Assembly: GCA_030653365.1 (NCBI GenBank)
Contig: JAURZL010000004.1
Location: forward strand, 1 to 32,614
Source of the DNA: Anaerolineaceae bacterium
GTDB lineage: Bacteria > Chloroflexota > Anaerolineae > Anaerolineales > Anaerolineaceae
Length of the DNA stretch: 32,614 nt
Direction: 5' to 3'
Part shown: positions 1 through 9,031 of the stretch, piece after piece
Numbering within the stretch: the stretch's first letter is position 1
How the letters are laid out: each line of letters begins with the position of its first letter
The notes under the pieces: model-generated
Told to the model about the DNA's origin: nothing
Database searches by the model: none
The model's input: only the letters and a program-made list of their open reading frames with translations
Position numbers and translations under genes: made by a program

Positions 1-357
1 CGTGATGGCCAGTGTCAGGCAGTCCTGTTTTTTCCCTTCCTCCAGAACACTGATGATATCGGGAGATTGGCCGGATTGGGAAATGCCAATCACAAGGGCA
101 TTTTTTAATAGGGGTGGTTTTTGATAGTACGTGAAGAGCGAGGGTGTGGCCAATGCCAGTGGCAACCGGTTCATCGCACCCATTAAATAATTGGCATAGC
201 GCCCGGCATTATCCGAGGTACCGCGGGCTGCCAGGAACACATAGCGAATATCCCGCTTTTTAATCTCCTCTGCAATGTGTTCCACGTTGGAGCGTTGTAC
301 TTCCAGGAGCGCATTCACCCTTTCGGGTTGTTCCATGATTTCGGAATAAAGTGTCAT
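1..357 (-). CDS. SIS-domain phosphosugar isomerase/deaminase-like protein, partial (C-terminus off the left edge)
   Basis: Reading the minus strand from an ATG at 357 gives 119 open codons that run off the left end. A clear ribosome binding site (AGGAAGG) lies 4 nt upstream. The translation begins [14 protein letters not shown] and continues with [20 protein letters not shown] and [15 protein letters not shown]. These are the phosphosugar-binding segments of the SIS fold seen in the isomerase half of GlmS and in AgaS-like ketose-phosphate deaminases. The start matches the N-terminus of that isomerase half, so this is a stand-alone SIS protein rather than a glutamine amidotransferase fusion. 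It follows the PIG-L deacetylase by 147 nt on the same strand. Together they could deacetylate and then isomerise or deaminate an amino sugar, which is inference from context. The family call is firm; the exact substrate is unknown. Confidence 0.8.
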   Translation of the reverse strand, partial: MTLYSEIMEQPERVNALLEVQRSNVEHIAEEIKKRDIRYVFLAARGTSDNAGRYANYLMGAMNRLPLALATPSLFTYYQKPPLLKNALVIGISQSGQSPDIISVLEEGKKQDCLTLAIT

Positions 358-504
358 GTGGCCTTCCTATTGATAATTATCCTGCATTGACAGATTTGTG
401 TATCATTTCAATAAACCGGGGCTTTACCCGCCAAAAACACCCAAATAGCTAATGATTGAAAGAACTATTTTGATCTAATTCCTTTCTTTAGAAGGAAAAA
501 AAGA

Positions 505-1353
505 TCAACTCATCCTGTTTATTCGGTCGGTGACATCTTTTTCAAACCGGTGGATAAACTCGTTTATGTAATTCGATGGATGAAGCCTGGCATCCTCCAT
601 CATTGGTGTGAGATCCATTGCAAACGATAAACCGGTCGCAGCATCCACACCATGGGATTCAAAAAAGGTGGCATTAACCTGCCGGCGGCCCATGGCTGCC
701 AGATCATAGCGTTTACCACCGTTAATCTGGGAATCAAAGACGCCCAGTAATTCATGTTGCAGATTGGTGTGACTCGACACATCCAGCACAACTTTATCGG
801 GGTCATTGATCCAATCCAATGAGCGCCACACTTCACAACCCAAGACTTTCTCCGGACGTTCATTTTGATCGAGACTTCGTAATGCTTTGATAACCCGCAA
901 TGCGACCCCAACGTGGGTATCGTGTTTATCCGCCAGATTATGCGTGTAAACAATTTTTGGACGGGTAACCCGAAGGATTTGCAGGAGATCATCGATTGGT
1001 TCTTCTTTGGTGCCATCCTTGATCTCCTTGCTGGGGTAGTCCAGCGAAATCAAGGCTGAGTAGCCACCGATAACCGCCGCTTTGCGCTGTTCTTCTAATC
1101 GAATCAGACGCATTTCTTCATCAGTCGTGTGTTGATAGGTGCCTTCCCTGGGCGAACCGCGACCGTCGGTCATCACGACACCGGTGAACCACTTGTGTTC
1201 GTTCTGGAAACATTCGATGATAGGTTGGGCTGCAATGATCTCAATATCATCATGGTGCGCAACAATGCACAAGTGTGTTGTTCTGGAAAAGGCTTCTGGT
1301 TCACTTAAATGATCGGGGATAAATATTTTTGCACTTTCTTGAAAAAATTTCAT
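505..1353 (-). CDS. PIG-L family (LmbE-like) deacetylase
   Basis: This 282-residue protein carries the PIG-L/LmbE signature AHHDDIEI (residues 32-39; the usual form is HPDDE). A second metal-ligand region with DKHDTHVG follows the segment KIVYTHN. The family uses zinc to remove acetyl groups from N-acetylglucosaminyl compounds, including mycothiol and bacillithiol precursors, sugar lipids and antibiotics. No signal peptide is visible, so it should act in the cytoplasm. The start is supported by AAGGA six bases before the ATG. It lies downstream of the GH3 glycosidase and upstream of the SIS gene on the same strand, which suggests a role in processing an acetylated amino sugar released from an oligosaccharide. 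That role is inference. The HHDD variant of the motif is mildly unusual but keeps the Asp and one His. Confidence 0.85.
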   Translation of the reverse strand: MKFFQESAKIFIPDHLSEPEAFSRTTHLCIVAHHDDIEIIAAQPIIECFQNEHKWFTGVVMTDGRGSPREGTYQHTTDEEMRLIRLEEQRKAAVIGGYSALISLDYPSKEIKDGTKEEPIDDLLQILRVTRPKIVYTHNLADKHDTHVGVALRVIKALRSLDQNERPEKVLGCEVWRSLDWINDPDKVVLDVSSHTNLQHELLGVFDSQINGGKRYDLAAMGRRQVNATFFESHGVDAATGLSFAMDLTPMMEDARLHPSNYINEFIHRFEKDVTDRINRMS

Positions 1354-1362
1354 TTTGAATCC

Positions 1363-1544
1363 TTAATTATGTGTAAGAAAAGGTAAACCGGTAGTCGCGA
1401 TCAATTGACCGACCCTTCGCATCGTTTCATCGGATAAATGCAGTTGAATACAATGAATTTGAGTTTTTCTGTATTCTTCAAAACAGCAGGAACTAAATTC
1501 GGATCAAATGGTGTGATCACTTCTGGGTCAATAATGTATGACAT
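1363..1544 (-). pseudogene. Small ORF of about 60 codons interrupted by a single-base frameshift
   Basis: From ATG 1544 the minus strand reads MSYIIDPEVITPFDPNLVPA and continues for 47 codons to a TGA at 1401-1403. If one base is added in the run of five A (1464-1468 on the plus strand), translation moves into a frame encoding QIHCIQLHLSDETMRRVGQL, ATTGLPFLTHN and a TAA at 1363-1365. That stop is 9 nt before the PIG-L start. The total length then becomes exactly 61 codons. The joined product reads smoothly and sits tightly between two operon genes, which suggests a real small gene with an indel. I do not recognise the family. Alternatives are a sequencing or assembly error in a homopolymer, true decay, slippage-dependent expression, or chance open frames. 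Confidence 0.4.
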
Positions 1545-1572
1545 TTTCAAATATCTTTCATATTTTGTTTTA

Positions 1573-3744
1573 TTAATTCGTCAAACGAGTCATATCTTTC
1601 AAGAGACCGCTCTCCTCCGAGCTTCCCCCGACCATTACCAGATACTGACCCTCTTCCAACACCCACTTTTTCGTCTCATTATTATAATAGCGCAGTTCAT
1701 CCAGCAGCACCGGGATGGAAACCCGGGTGCTTTGCCCTGCCGGGATGAGGATTTTCTCAAAGCCTTTTAAAAGCTTCTTCTGTCGTTCCACCTTTGAATC
1801 CGGTTTGCCCACATACACCTGCACCACTTCCGAACCAACGCATTCACCGGTATTGCTGACGGTAACAGAGACTTCAAGATGATCGTCTTTTTTGGCGACG
1901 GTCAAATCGCCATATTCAAAATGGGTGTAGCTCAACCCAAATCCGAAGGGATAGGCAGGCTGGTGTCCGTTCTTGTCCAGCAGGGTATAGCCGTGATAGA
2001 GATCATAGGTGATTTCTTTATCCGTACTGCTGAAATAAGGCAGGTGCTCCACGCTGGTGGGGATGGAAAAAGGTAGCTTGCCACTCGGGTTGACATCCCC
2101 GAACAGGATGCGTGCAAGAGCGGTACCGCCTTCCATGCCCGCATACCAGCTGTACAGCACCGCTGGGATTTTTTCTGCCCACGCATCCAGCATGATCATA
2201 CTGCCGCTCACCAGACACACCACTGTGTTGGAGTTGATGCCAGCTACTGCTTCGATAAGCTGGATTTGTTCTGCTTTCAATGACAAAGTCTGGCGATCGC
2301 CTCCTGGTGCCATGCCTTCCTGAATCTGGAAGGTCGAGATGCCCAGTTTCTTGATTAATTTCACCAGGGCCGCTTTGAAAGGTTTGCCCATTAGCTGGTA
2401 TCCGGTTATGATCGGATTGAACATTTCATCCAGACTGCTGGGTGAGGTGTATTCACCTTCATCGTTGTAATCATTCCCGGCAATCACGATGACACAATCC
2501 ACTTCTTTTGCCAGTTGTTTGGCTTCAGCCAGTTGGGTCTCATTGCGATGTAAGACCTCAACCTGGTCGCCAAAGTATTTTTTCAAGCCCTGCAACGGGG
2601 TGATGACATAAGGTGGATACACCCGGCTGGAACCATGATCACCGGTGTTTTTCTGATCCGCCAGTTTGCCTAACACCAACAAGCGTTTCACATCCTTACG
2701 GAAGGGCATGACCTGACTCTCATTTTTGATCAAGACCATCGATTTCTCGGCTGCTTCCTGCGCCAGGGCAATGTGTTCCGAATGGGTTACCAGCTCTTTG
2801 CTATAAGTGATTGGGTCAGGCGTATTCTGGAACACCAATTGCGTGAGCAGCACCCGTAACACCGCCTGATCGATAGTGCTTTCTGCAACCTCACCTGTTT
2901 GCACCTGATCGAGCAGCTTCTGGTTGTAATGCACCGGTAGGGGCATCTCGATATCCAGGCCAGCTTCGATGGCTTTTTTGCCATCCCGCACCCCAAAGAT
3001 GAAATCCGAGATGGTGAAACCCTCAAAGCCCCAATCCTCGCGCAGGATTTCGGTCAACAGCAGACGGCTCTCGCAAGCCTGGTCCCCACGGAAGAGGTTA
3101 TAAGCCCCCATCACGGAAGCTGCTCCAGCTATGATAATGCGCTTGAAATGTGCCAGATAGACTTCATGTAGCGTACGATCATCCGCCTGAACGTTCACGA
3201 AGAAACGGCTGTTTTCGATGTTGTTAAAGGCATAGTGCTTGACACAGGCGATCACATTGTGTGCCTGGATGCCCTCTGTCAGGCAGGCTCCCATCTCACC
3301 CACATGATAGGGATCCTCGCCATAGGTCTCCTGTGCCCGTCCCCAGGCAGGGTGACGCAGCAGGTTGACGCACACCCCACCGAAGAAATTTCCATCCTGG
3401 GCTCGAATCTCTTTGGCGATCACCTCGCCAATGCGGCGTTCCAGATCGCGATCGAAGCTGGCGCCGCGGGCCATCGAGACCGGGAAGCAAGTTGACTTAC
3501 CCACCACAGCACCGCGTGGACCATCACTGAATTTGATCGGAGGAACCCCCAGGCGCTTCACGCCGTTGGTCGCGATTGGCATGGGGTTGTAGCCGTTTTT
3601 ATACTTGAGCTGGTTATTGACCATATCCCAGGTGCCGTTCAGCATCCAGACCTTTTCCTTCAAGGTCATACGTTGTAGCAGGTTGTTGGCAGTTTGTTCG
3701 ATCTCTTCACGCGTCATGGTACAGGTTGAATCTTTACGGAACAT
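1573..3744 (-). CDS. Glycoside hydrolase family 3 beta-glycosidase
   Basis: This 723-residue protein has the complete GH3 layout. The N-terminal TIM barrel includes DGPRGAV, NLLRHPAWGRAQETYGEDPY (about residues 127-146) and the conserved KH pair (169-170). The nucleophile is in FTISDF (Asp247). An alpha/beta sandwich domain follows (VIVIAGNDYNDEGE), then a C-terminal fibronectin-III-like domain (HLEVSVTVSNTGECVGSEVVQ). The usual SDW motif is SDF here. There is no signal peptide, so it probably cleaves imported beta-linked oligosaccharides in the cytoplasm. I chose the start at 3744 because GGGAGG lies 4 nt upstream; the ATG at 3756 overlaps that site. It is 96 nt downstream of the MFS transporter on the same strand, which fits an import-then-hydrolyse pair. 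Sugar specificity (glucoside, xyloside or other) cannot be read from the sequence. Confidence 0.92.
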   Translation of the reverse strand: MFRKDSTCTMTREEIEQTANNLLQRMTLKEKVWMLNGTWDMVNNQLKYKNGYNPMPIATNGVKRLGVPPIKFSDGPRGAVVGKSTCFPVSMARGASFDRDLERRIGEVIAKEIRAQDGNFFGGVCVNLLRHPAWGRAQETYGEDPYHVGEMGACLTEGIQAHNVIACVKHYAFNNIENSRFFVNVQADDRTLHEVYLAHFKRIIIAGAASVMGAYNLFRGDQACESRLLLTEILREDWGFEGFTISDFIFGVRDGKKAIEAGLDIEMPLPVHYNQKLLDQVQTGEVAESTIDQAVLRVLLTQLVFQNTPDPITYSKELVTHSEHIALAQEAAEKSMVLIKNESQVMPFRKDVKRLLVLGKLADQKNTGDHGSSRVYPPYVITPLQGLKKYFGDQVEVLHRNETQLAEAKQLAKEVDCVIVIAGNDYNDEGEYTSPSSLDEMFNPIITGYQLMGKPFKAALVKLIKKLGISTFQIQEGMAPGGDRQTLSLKAEQIQLIEAVAGINSNTVVCLVSGSMIMLDAWAEKIPAVLYSWYAGMEGGTALARILFGDVNPSGKLPFSIPTSVEHLPYFSSTDKEITYDLYHGYTLLDKNGHQPAYPFGFGLSYTHFEYGDLTVAKKDDHLEVSVTVSNTGECVGSEVVQVYVGKPDSKVERQKKLLKGFEKILIPAGQSTRVSIPVLLDELRYYNNETKKWVLEEGQYLVMVGGSSEESGLLKDMTRLTN

Positions 3745-3840
3745 GCTTCCTCCCATTTGATTAAATGAAAAAAGCTTAGAAATTCATCATTCTTTCTTTT
3801 AATAATAGCGGATTATTTTGTAGAAATGCTGTGAAATTGG

Positions 3841-5115
3841 CTAAACCGATTGATCCATACCGTTAATGCGTTGTTCTTCTTTTTCAGTAACCTTAAACTT
3901 AAACCAGACCGGGATGATACATAACAGGGATGCAATCGAGGTGATCAAAAAAGGGGTTTGTGGGCTGAACTTCTCCCACAAAAAGCTGCCAATTACCGGT
4001 GCAGGTAAGGATACCAATCCCAGGCTGGTGCTGAACAGACCAAATGCCACCCCACGCAAGCGTGCAGGGACTGCTTTACTGATCAGTGATTGATAGGCTG
4101 GGGTGGCTAATCCAACCCCAATTCCGGCAATTACCCAACCCACCCCATAAATCCAGGCAGGACTGGCAGGTGGTACCAGTGCAATCATGGCAATTGCAAA
4201 GGAGATGAATAGAAAAGAAACAGCGATGTTGACCCGTTCCCCGACCTTATCCGCCAGCCAACCTGCCGGCATCATGACAGCCATCATCGCCACCCCAAAA
4301 ATACTGTTCATGATACCAATCTGGCTGATCGAGAGCAGGGCAATATCCTGCATATAAACGGATAAAAAGGTCATGGACATGTTGAAAAAAATATCACGGA
4401 TACCATCCGTAATCATAATCCAGGTGAACAGACCACCTGCCAGCACCAGACCAATCATGACGCCCAGATTACTTTTCAGGCTGGTGAAAGTTAATGTAGT
4501 TGGATTGGCTTCTGTGCCTCTGGCTGCCGTACGTGCCATTCCCACCCTTAAGACGGTTGCCAGTACATACAGAATTGTGGCAATTAACAACATGCCTTTA
4601 AATCCCATCGCTTCCACCAGATAGCCCCCCGCTAAAGGTCCCACCACGCTGACAACACCAAACAAAGTCTGCGTGATCCCGAACAAGCGTGCCCGGTTCT
4701 CAGGGGCTGAGTTGTCTGCTATGAATGCATCAAAACTGGGACCCACCAATGAGCGCGTCATGGCACCCAGCACCGATGCCACCAGTATCCACTCCCAGCG
4801 TGTCGCCAGAAGTAACGGAATATAACCAAAGATTCCCAGCACACTGCCGATGGCAATGGCGCGTAACCTGCCGAGTGAGTCGGAGATCCAACCACCCAGG
4901 ATCTGCAACACCAATGGAATGATCTGAGAGAGGGTGTAAAAAAGCCCGATCTGCGCAATCCCGGCTCCTAATTCCTTCAAATAAAGTGCTTCCAGGGGAC
5001 CATACATGTTGCCCCCCATATTTGCCAGGATCATCGCCAGCATGAAGAGCAGCAAGAGCGGGGTCAGGAGGGGGACTTTTTTGGTGGATGGTTCAGGGGT
5101 CGTTTCTGTAGTCAT
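3841..5115 (-). CDS. Major facilitator superfamily transporter
   Basis: This 424-residue, very hydrophobic protein has about 12 predicted membrane segments and the MFS loop motif between helices 2 and 3 (GGWISDSLGRLRAIAIG). A related loop occurs in the second half (AGWLADKVGERVNIAV). Internal two-fold symmetry and length are normal for MFS permeases. The frame is open further upstream to 5178. However, the start at 5115 (MTTETTPEPS) gives a normal short cytoplasmic N-terminus and leaves about 64 nt of leader after a TATAAT at 5186-5191. It lies immediately upstream of the GH3 gene and probably shares its transcript. Its likely job is uptake of the sugar or glycoside that the cluster degrades, although MFS proteins also act as exporters and the substrate is not readable. 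Confidence 0.88.
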   Translation of the reverse strand: MTTETTPEPSTKKVPLLTPLLLLFMLAMILANMGGNMYGPLEALYLKELGAGIAQIGLFYTLSQIIPLVLQILGGWISDSLGRLRAIAIGSVLGIFGYIPLLLATRWEWILVASVLGAMTRSLVGPSFDAFIADNSAPENRARLFGITQTLFGVVSVVGPLAGGYLVEAMGFKGMLLIATILYVLATVLRVGMARTAARGTEANPTTLTFTSLKSNLGVMIGLVLAGGLFTWIMITDGIRDIFFNMSMTFLSVYMQDIALLSISQIGIMNSIFGVAMMAVMMPAGWLADKVGERVNIAVSFLFISFAIAMIALVPPASPAWIYGVGWVIAGIGVGLATPAYQSLISKAVPARLRGVAFGLFSTSLGLVSLPAPVIGSFLWEKFSPQTPFLITSIASLLCIIPVWFKFKVTEKEEQRINGMDQSV

Positions 5116-5438
5116 GGGATAAGTCCAAAAATAGAATATTTTTAATTTTTTATTAATAAATTTAATAATACTTATCAAAAAATAGATTATACCTTAATTT
5201 TATTTAAAACCATATTAATAATATTAAAATAGTCCATATTATTTCATCGTATATTTTATCGGTCATCACGAGAAATTTTTATGAATCGCATTACTTTATC
5301 ACCAAACTCATGATCGAATGGAGTTTACAATTGATTAAGTTTTATTTCCAGTGTTGTATGAATGATGAGGAAGAAAAGGGTTGGTGTGCAGGAATCACTT
5401 AAAAATCCATCAACCAGAAATGTTATTTTATTTAACTT
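5116..5438. promoter_or_regulatory. AT-rich intergenic stretch with a candidate -10 for the MFS-GH3 operon
   Basis: This stretch between the MFS start and the end of the next gene has no plausible ORF or RNA gene. It is strongly AT-rich near 5140-5270. On the minus strand a perfect TATAAT occupies 5191-5186, which would start transcription near 5179, about 64 nt before the MFS ATG. No good -35 hexamer is found at 16-18 nt spacing, so this is only a candidate. No terminator hairpin was seen after the upstream gene. Confidence 0.3.
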
Positions 5439-6500
5439 CTACCCAGCTTCGAAAGAATGCACCTGTCCCATAAAATCGATCCCTGCTGCAATTGCCTGCT
5501 CGACAGCTGAAAAATCCAACCCGATCAATTTGATGCCACGGTCAACCGTGTGTTGGTACACTTTTGGCATGTCGTTCAGGTGTGGTTGGGAGAGCTGGAT
5601 GGCGTGTAAACCATGCATCTCTCCCAACAAAGCGATGAAGTGGTCCCCTTTTCCACAGAAATGAATAGCGCCACCCCCAAACTCGTTCAGCAGTTGTTGA
5701 TCGTAAGGCAGGATTAAATTTTCATACATACGCTGCGAGAAATTCGTCCCGGAGTCATCGCGCAGCATGATGGTGCCTTTATGGAGCATGCCCCAGTGCA
5801 CATTGCCATCCGGCTGGAAGGGGTAAACCTGCTCCCAGGCTCGCATAAAGGCAGCATAGGTTTCAGTTACCAGTGCCAGGAAATCGTGCACCATCTCAGG
5901 ATGGTCCACCACATCCAGAAAGAGCTGGCTGCCCCACACCAATTCACAAATGTCCATGGGTCCCTGCAGGTCGGGATGATAGACATGCACATATCTACCG
6001 ATTTTTGGGAATTGTTTGCCGATCTCCTTAAAATATTCCCCCATGGCAAACACCCTCGCTCCAAACCCATTCTTTAAGTCAGGAACACCCTGGGAGATCA
6101 ATTTTTTAATCGCATTTAGATCGTTTAAGGGATGGGAAATGGGCAGCGTTTCAGCGCTCTCCTCCATGATAAATGGCTGCACCCCAAACAAAAGCGGAAT
6201 GATGCTGGTTCCGTAATTGCAGCGCACGCTCAATAAATTTCCATCTGTTTTTTCAAGCTGCTGAGAGCATAAGCAATATTGCTGCAACACCATGTTGTCA
6301 AAATTTTCCAGGGTGCTGTTGATGGAAACAAGCGGCCACTCTACCCTAGGAGGACTCGTGCGCTTGCGTTGTGGAAAAAAGAAATCTCCCTGAAATTGAT
6401 TTTCAATGAAAGCCTTCCAGGATTGGTATAAAAGGTCTTCTTCATCCGGGTCAATCCGTTCTTCCAGATCTTCCAGACAGCGTTCCAGGGAGGGATTCAT
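5439..6500 (-). CDS. Uroporphyrinogen decarboxylase (URO-D) superfamily protein
   Basis: This 353-residue protein matches the URO-D superfamily pattern. It has a substrate-pocket region ending in GMLHKGTIMLRDDSGTNFSQ, a helix YENLILPYDQQLLNEFGGG, then IHFCGKGDHFI and a late GLDFSAVEQAIAAGIDFMG. The HFCG segment resembles the zinc-binding HxCG region of corrinoid-dependent methyltransferases (MtaA/MtbA type) in this superfamily, rather than true HemE. No heme genes are nearby, so a role as HemE is unlikely. It is transcribed toward the sugar cluster but separated from the MFS gene by 323 nt, so it may be a separate unit. In many anaerobes such proteins sit in sugar or methyl-metabolism loci with no known activity. 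Its substrate is not inferable. Confidence 0.8.
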   Translation of the reverse strand: MNPSLERCLEDLEERIDPDEEDLLYQSWKAFIENQFQGDFFFPQRKRTSPPRVEWPLVSINSTLENFDNMVLQQYCLCSQQLEKTDGNLLSVRCNYGTSIIPLLFGVQPFIMEESAETLPISHPLNDLNAIKKLISQGVPDLKNGFGARVFAMGEYFKEIGKQFPKIGRYVHVYHPDLQGPMDICELVWGSQLFLDVVDHPEMVHDFLALVTETYAAFMRAWEQVYPFQPDGNVHWGMLHKGTIMLRDDSGTNFSQRMYENLILPYDQQLLNEFGGGAIHFCGKGDHFIALLGEMHGLHAIQLSQPHLNDMPKVYQHTVDRGIKLIGLDFSAVEQAIAAGIDFMGQVHSFEAG

Positions 6501-6807
6501 GCTAAATAGTACCTTTCAAAGCCAGTCAATTCTGTTTATGTTATTGCTTCCCAGTATAAACAGCTTTCTGATCACAATCTATTGTCGAATGCCCAAAAAT
6601 TAGCGAGAATCGTGCATGTTTTGTCCGGGAAGGAATAGAAAAACGAATTGTTTTTCGGTGGAGAAAGTTGGTTTCATTCACAATCGATCCTCAACCGTTT
6701 AGAGAAAACTTACGATCGATGCTAAAATACAAACAGGAATTATACGAAAAACATCCCATTGTTGTCATTGTTACAAATAAACCCCGGCATGATAAAAGGA
6801 GAACTAC
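6501..6807. promoter_or_regulatory. Divergent intergenic region between the URO-D-like and AOR genes
   Basis: This stretch separates two genes read outward, so it must hold both promoters. On the minus strand a TATACT lies at 6558-6553, about 50 nt before the URO-D ATG, with only a poor -35. A short perfect inverted repeat, GAAAAAC (6638-6644) and GTTTTTC (6650-6656) around a 5-nt centre, could be an operator. For the plus-strand gene a strong ribosome binding site (AAAGGAGAA) precedes the ATG at 6808, but no convincing promoter was identified. No ORF or RNA gene was seen. Confidence 0.3.
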
Positions 6808-8892
6808 ATGAAAGGTATACATGGCAAAATCCTGGTGGTTGACTTAAGCCACCATCAATATCAAATTGAAGAGTTGCCGGAAGAGATCTATCGTCGATAT
6901 TTAGGTGGATATGGTCTGGGGGCTTATTATCTGTATCAACACATCCCGGCTGGTAGCGATCCGTTGGGACCGGACAATATTCTCGGTTTTACCCCCGGCT
7001 TATTAACCGGTACAGGTGCAGGCTTTTCCGGACGGTGGGCGGTGTGCGCCAAGAGCCCACTGACGGGTAAGGGCAAGCGATCCAACGGCGAATACAGCAA
7101 TGGCGGTTGGGGCAATGCCAATGCAGGTGGTATCTTCGGGCCAGCTATCAAACGGGCTGGCTTCGACGCCATTTTTTTCAAAGGGCAGTCCACCACCCCG
7201 GTTTATCTTTTGATAACACAGGAAGGCATATCGCTGGAGGATGCCAGCTTTTTGTGGGGCAAGGACTCGGTTGAGACTGAAGAAACATTGATCGAAAAAC
7301 ATGGGCAGCGTGCCTGTGTGGCTTCCATTGGGCCGGCTGGTGAAAATCTCTCCTGGATCTCCGGCATTGTAAACGATAAAGGCCGAATTGCTGCTCGCAG
7401 TGGTTTGGGGGCGGTGATGGGCAGCAAGAATCTCAAGGCAATCTGCCTGACTGCCAATAAAAAGATTGAGTATGCCGACCGGACCAAAGTGCAGGAACTG
7501 AACAAATTCTATTTTTCGCGCATGAAACATTTCAAATCTAGCAAACTGGTCAAAGCCATTAGTACCAATCTGGATTATTTCGCCCCTCTCATGCGGGTTT
7601 CCAAGATGGGACTGGCTGCGCCGGGAAGCATCATTCCGCGCTTAATGGGCACCATGTTTGGGGGTGTGGCGGTAGGTACCAATATGACCACCATTATTTC
7701 CGCACAAAACGGTGATTCCCCGGTCAGGAATTACAAGGGGGTTGGCTACGTCGATTATCCCATGAAGAAAGCCATGAACCTGCGTGGCAAACGCCTGAAT
7801 GAGTTTGGTAAAAAACAGTACGGCTGTTTTTCCTGCCCGCTCAAGTGCGGATATCTGCTGGAATATGATAAATTACCCTACAAAGACAAAGAGACGCATA
7901 GGCCTGAGTATGAGACGGTTTGTTCGTTCGGCGCTTTAATTTTGAACGACGATATGGATCTGCTCCTGAAGGTGAATGAATATCTCAACCGGGTAGGCAT
8001 GGACAGCATCTCCGCCGGAACGACGGTCGCCTACGTGCTCGAGGGGGTGGAGGTAGGTTTCTTCAAGCAGGAAGATTTCGTCTGTCAGGACTACCCAAAC
8101 GGATTTCTGCCAATTTGGGGCGACCCTGTTTACATCCTGCCGTTACTCAAGTTGATGGTCACTCGCGAAGGCATTGGGGCTAAGCTGGCGGATGGGGTCT
8201 CTCAAGCCAGCCAACACTTCCCGGGAACGGAAGAATTTGCCATCCATACCAATGGTTCTGAGATGGGGATGCACGACCTGCGACTGACGAAAAGTTGGGG
8301 TATGTCTTTCGTGGCAGATCCCACCCCTGGACGGCATACCGCATCTAATTATGACATGGGTCAATTAGGCATGCCGGATTTCTTCCCGGACTTAAAACCA
8401 CTGATCGAGATCACCAAAGATCCCTACCGACAGGGAAAATCCTCAGCCATTCCCATCAAGATGCACCAGGTAATGGAGAGTTTGGGGCTGTGTATGTTTG
8501 TGTATTTCTTTAGCAATTACAGATTGCTGGAAATGCTGGCAGCGGTTACAGGCTGGGAGATGGACGTCAACGAGATTCTGGAGATCGGTGGCAGGATTCA
8601 AACCACGCGCCAGATGTTCAATGCGCGTGAAGGGGCGATCCGGCATGAAATGACCCAGCGTGCGCTGGGTAGTCCTCCTCAGCAGAAAGGCCCGATTGCT
8701 GGCCACGCAATTGATATCGAAGTAATGGTGCAGGGATACTATGAAGGAATGGGATTTAGACAGGATGGTGCTCCTTCAGCAGAAACTCTACGATCCTATG
8801 GCCTGGATGAAATGATACCGGATCTGGCGATTAGCACTGGCGCGCCGGCAGTACTCATAAATGAATATCTGAAAAACGGGGTTAAGCGTTAA
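6808..8892 (+). CDS. Aldehyde ferredoxin oxidoreductase family (tungstopterin) enzyme
   Basis: This 694-residue protein belongs to the aldehyde ferredoxin oxidoreductase (AOR) family. These oxidise aldehydes to acids with ferredoxin, using a tungsten bis-pterin cofactor and one 4Fe-4S cluster. The N-terminal domain shows the family hallmarks RYLGGYGLGAYYLY, PLTG and the Gly-rich SNGGWGNANAGG (about residues 97-108). The cluster ligands are C340-x2-C343-x3-C347 (GCFSCPLKC) and a late Cys at 562 (SLGLCMF), the same arrangement as in characterised AORs. Length is slightly above the usual 600-630. The start is supported by AAAGGAGAA. No ferredoxin, tungstate transporter or molybdopterin gene is adjacent. 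Its presence implies an anaerobe that imports tungsten. The physiological aldehyde is unknown. Confidence 0.93.
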   Translation: MKGIHGKILVVDLSHHQYQIEELPEEIYRRYLGGYGLGAYYLYQHIPAGSDPLGPDNILGFTPGLLTGTGAGFSGRWAVCAKSPLTGKGKRSNGEYSNGGWGNANAGGIFGPAIKRAGFDAIFFKGQSTTPVYLLITQEGISLEDASFLWGKDSVETEETLIEKHGQRACVASIGPAGENLSWISGIVNDKGRIAARSGLGAVMGSKNLKAICLTANKKIEYADRTKVQELNKFYFSRMKHFKSSKLVKAISTNLDYFAPLMRVSKMGLAAPGSIIPRLMGTMFGGVAVGTNMTTIISAQNGDSPVRNYKGVGYVDYPMKKAMNLRGKRLNEFGKKQYGCFSCPLKCGYLLEYDKLPYKDKETHRPEYETVCSFGALILNDDMDLLLKVNEYLNRVGMDSISAGTTVAYVLEGVEVGFFKQEDFVCQDYPNGFLPIWGDPVYILPLLKLMVTREGIGAKLADGVSQASQHFPGTEEFAIHTNGSEMGMHDLRLTKSWGMSFVADPTPGRHTASNYDMGQLGMPDFFPDLKPLIEITKDPYRQGKSSAIPIKMHQVMESLGLCMFVYFFSNYRLLEMLAAVTGWEMDVNEILEIGGRIQTTRQMFNAREGAIRHEMTQRALGSPPQQKGPIAGHAIDIEVMVQGYYEGMGFRQDGAPSAETLRSYGLDEMIPDLAISTGAPAVLINEYLKNGVKR

Positions 8893-9031
8893 ACATCAAA
8901 GCTGAATGATGATCAGTGTCAGAGAGAATGTCAGGTTTCAGGATTCCTGTATAATTGAAGAAAGCAGAATTGGATACTCCGGGAAGGGAGCCAGGAGACC
9001 ATTCGGTTTAATTCAGCCTGAAGGATGATCT

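Noticed and set aside
462..510. Hairpin TTCCTT/AAGGAA flanked by GATC between PIG-L and SIS genes
   Set aside because: The stem is only six base pairs and lacks a T run in the direction of transcription.
5439..6500. True HemE (uroporphyrinogen decarboxylase for heme)
   Set aside because: The sequence carries an HFCG methyltransferase-like segment, lacks the HemE N-terminal signature, and no heme genes are nearby.
7003..7530. Minus-strand open frame of 175 codons inside the AOR gene
   Set aside because: The AOR reading is certain from its motifs and cysteines. The opposite frame has none.
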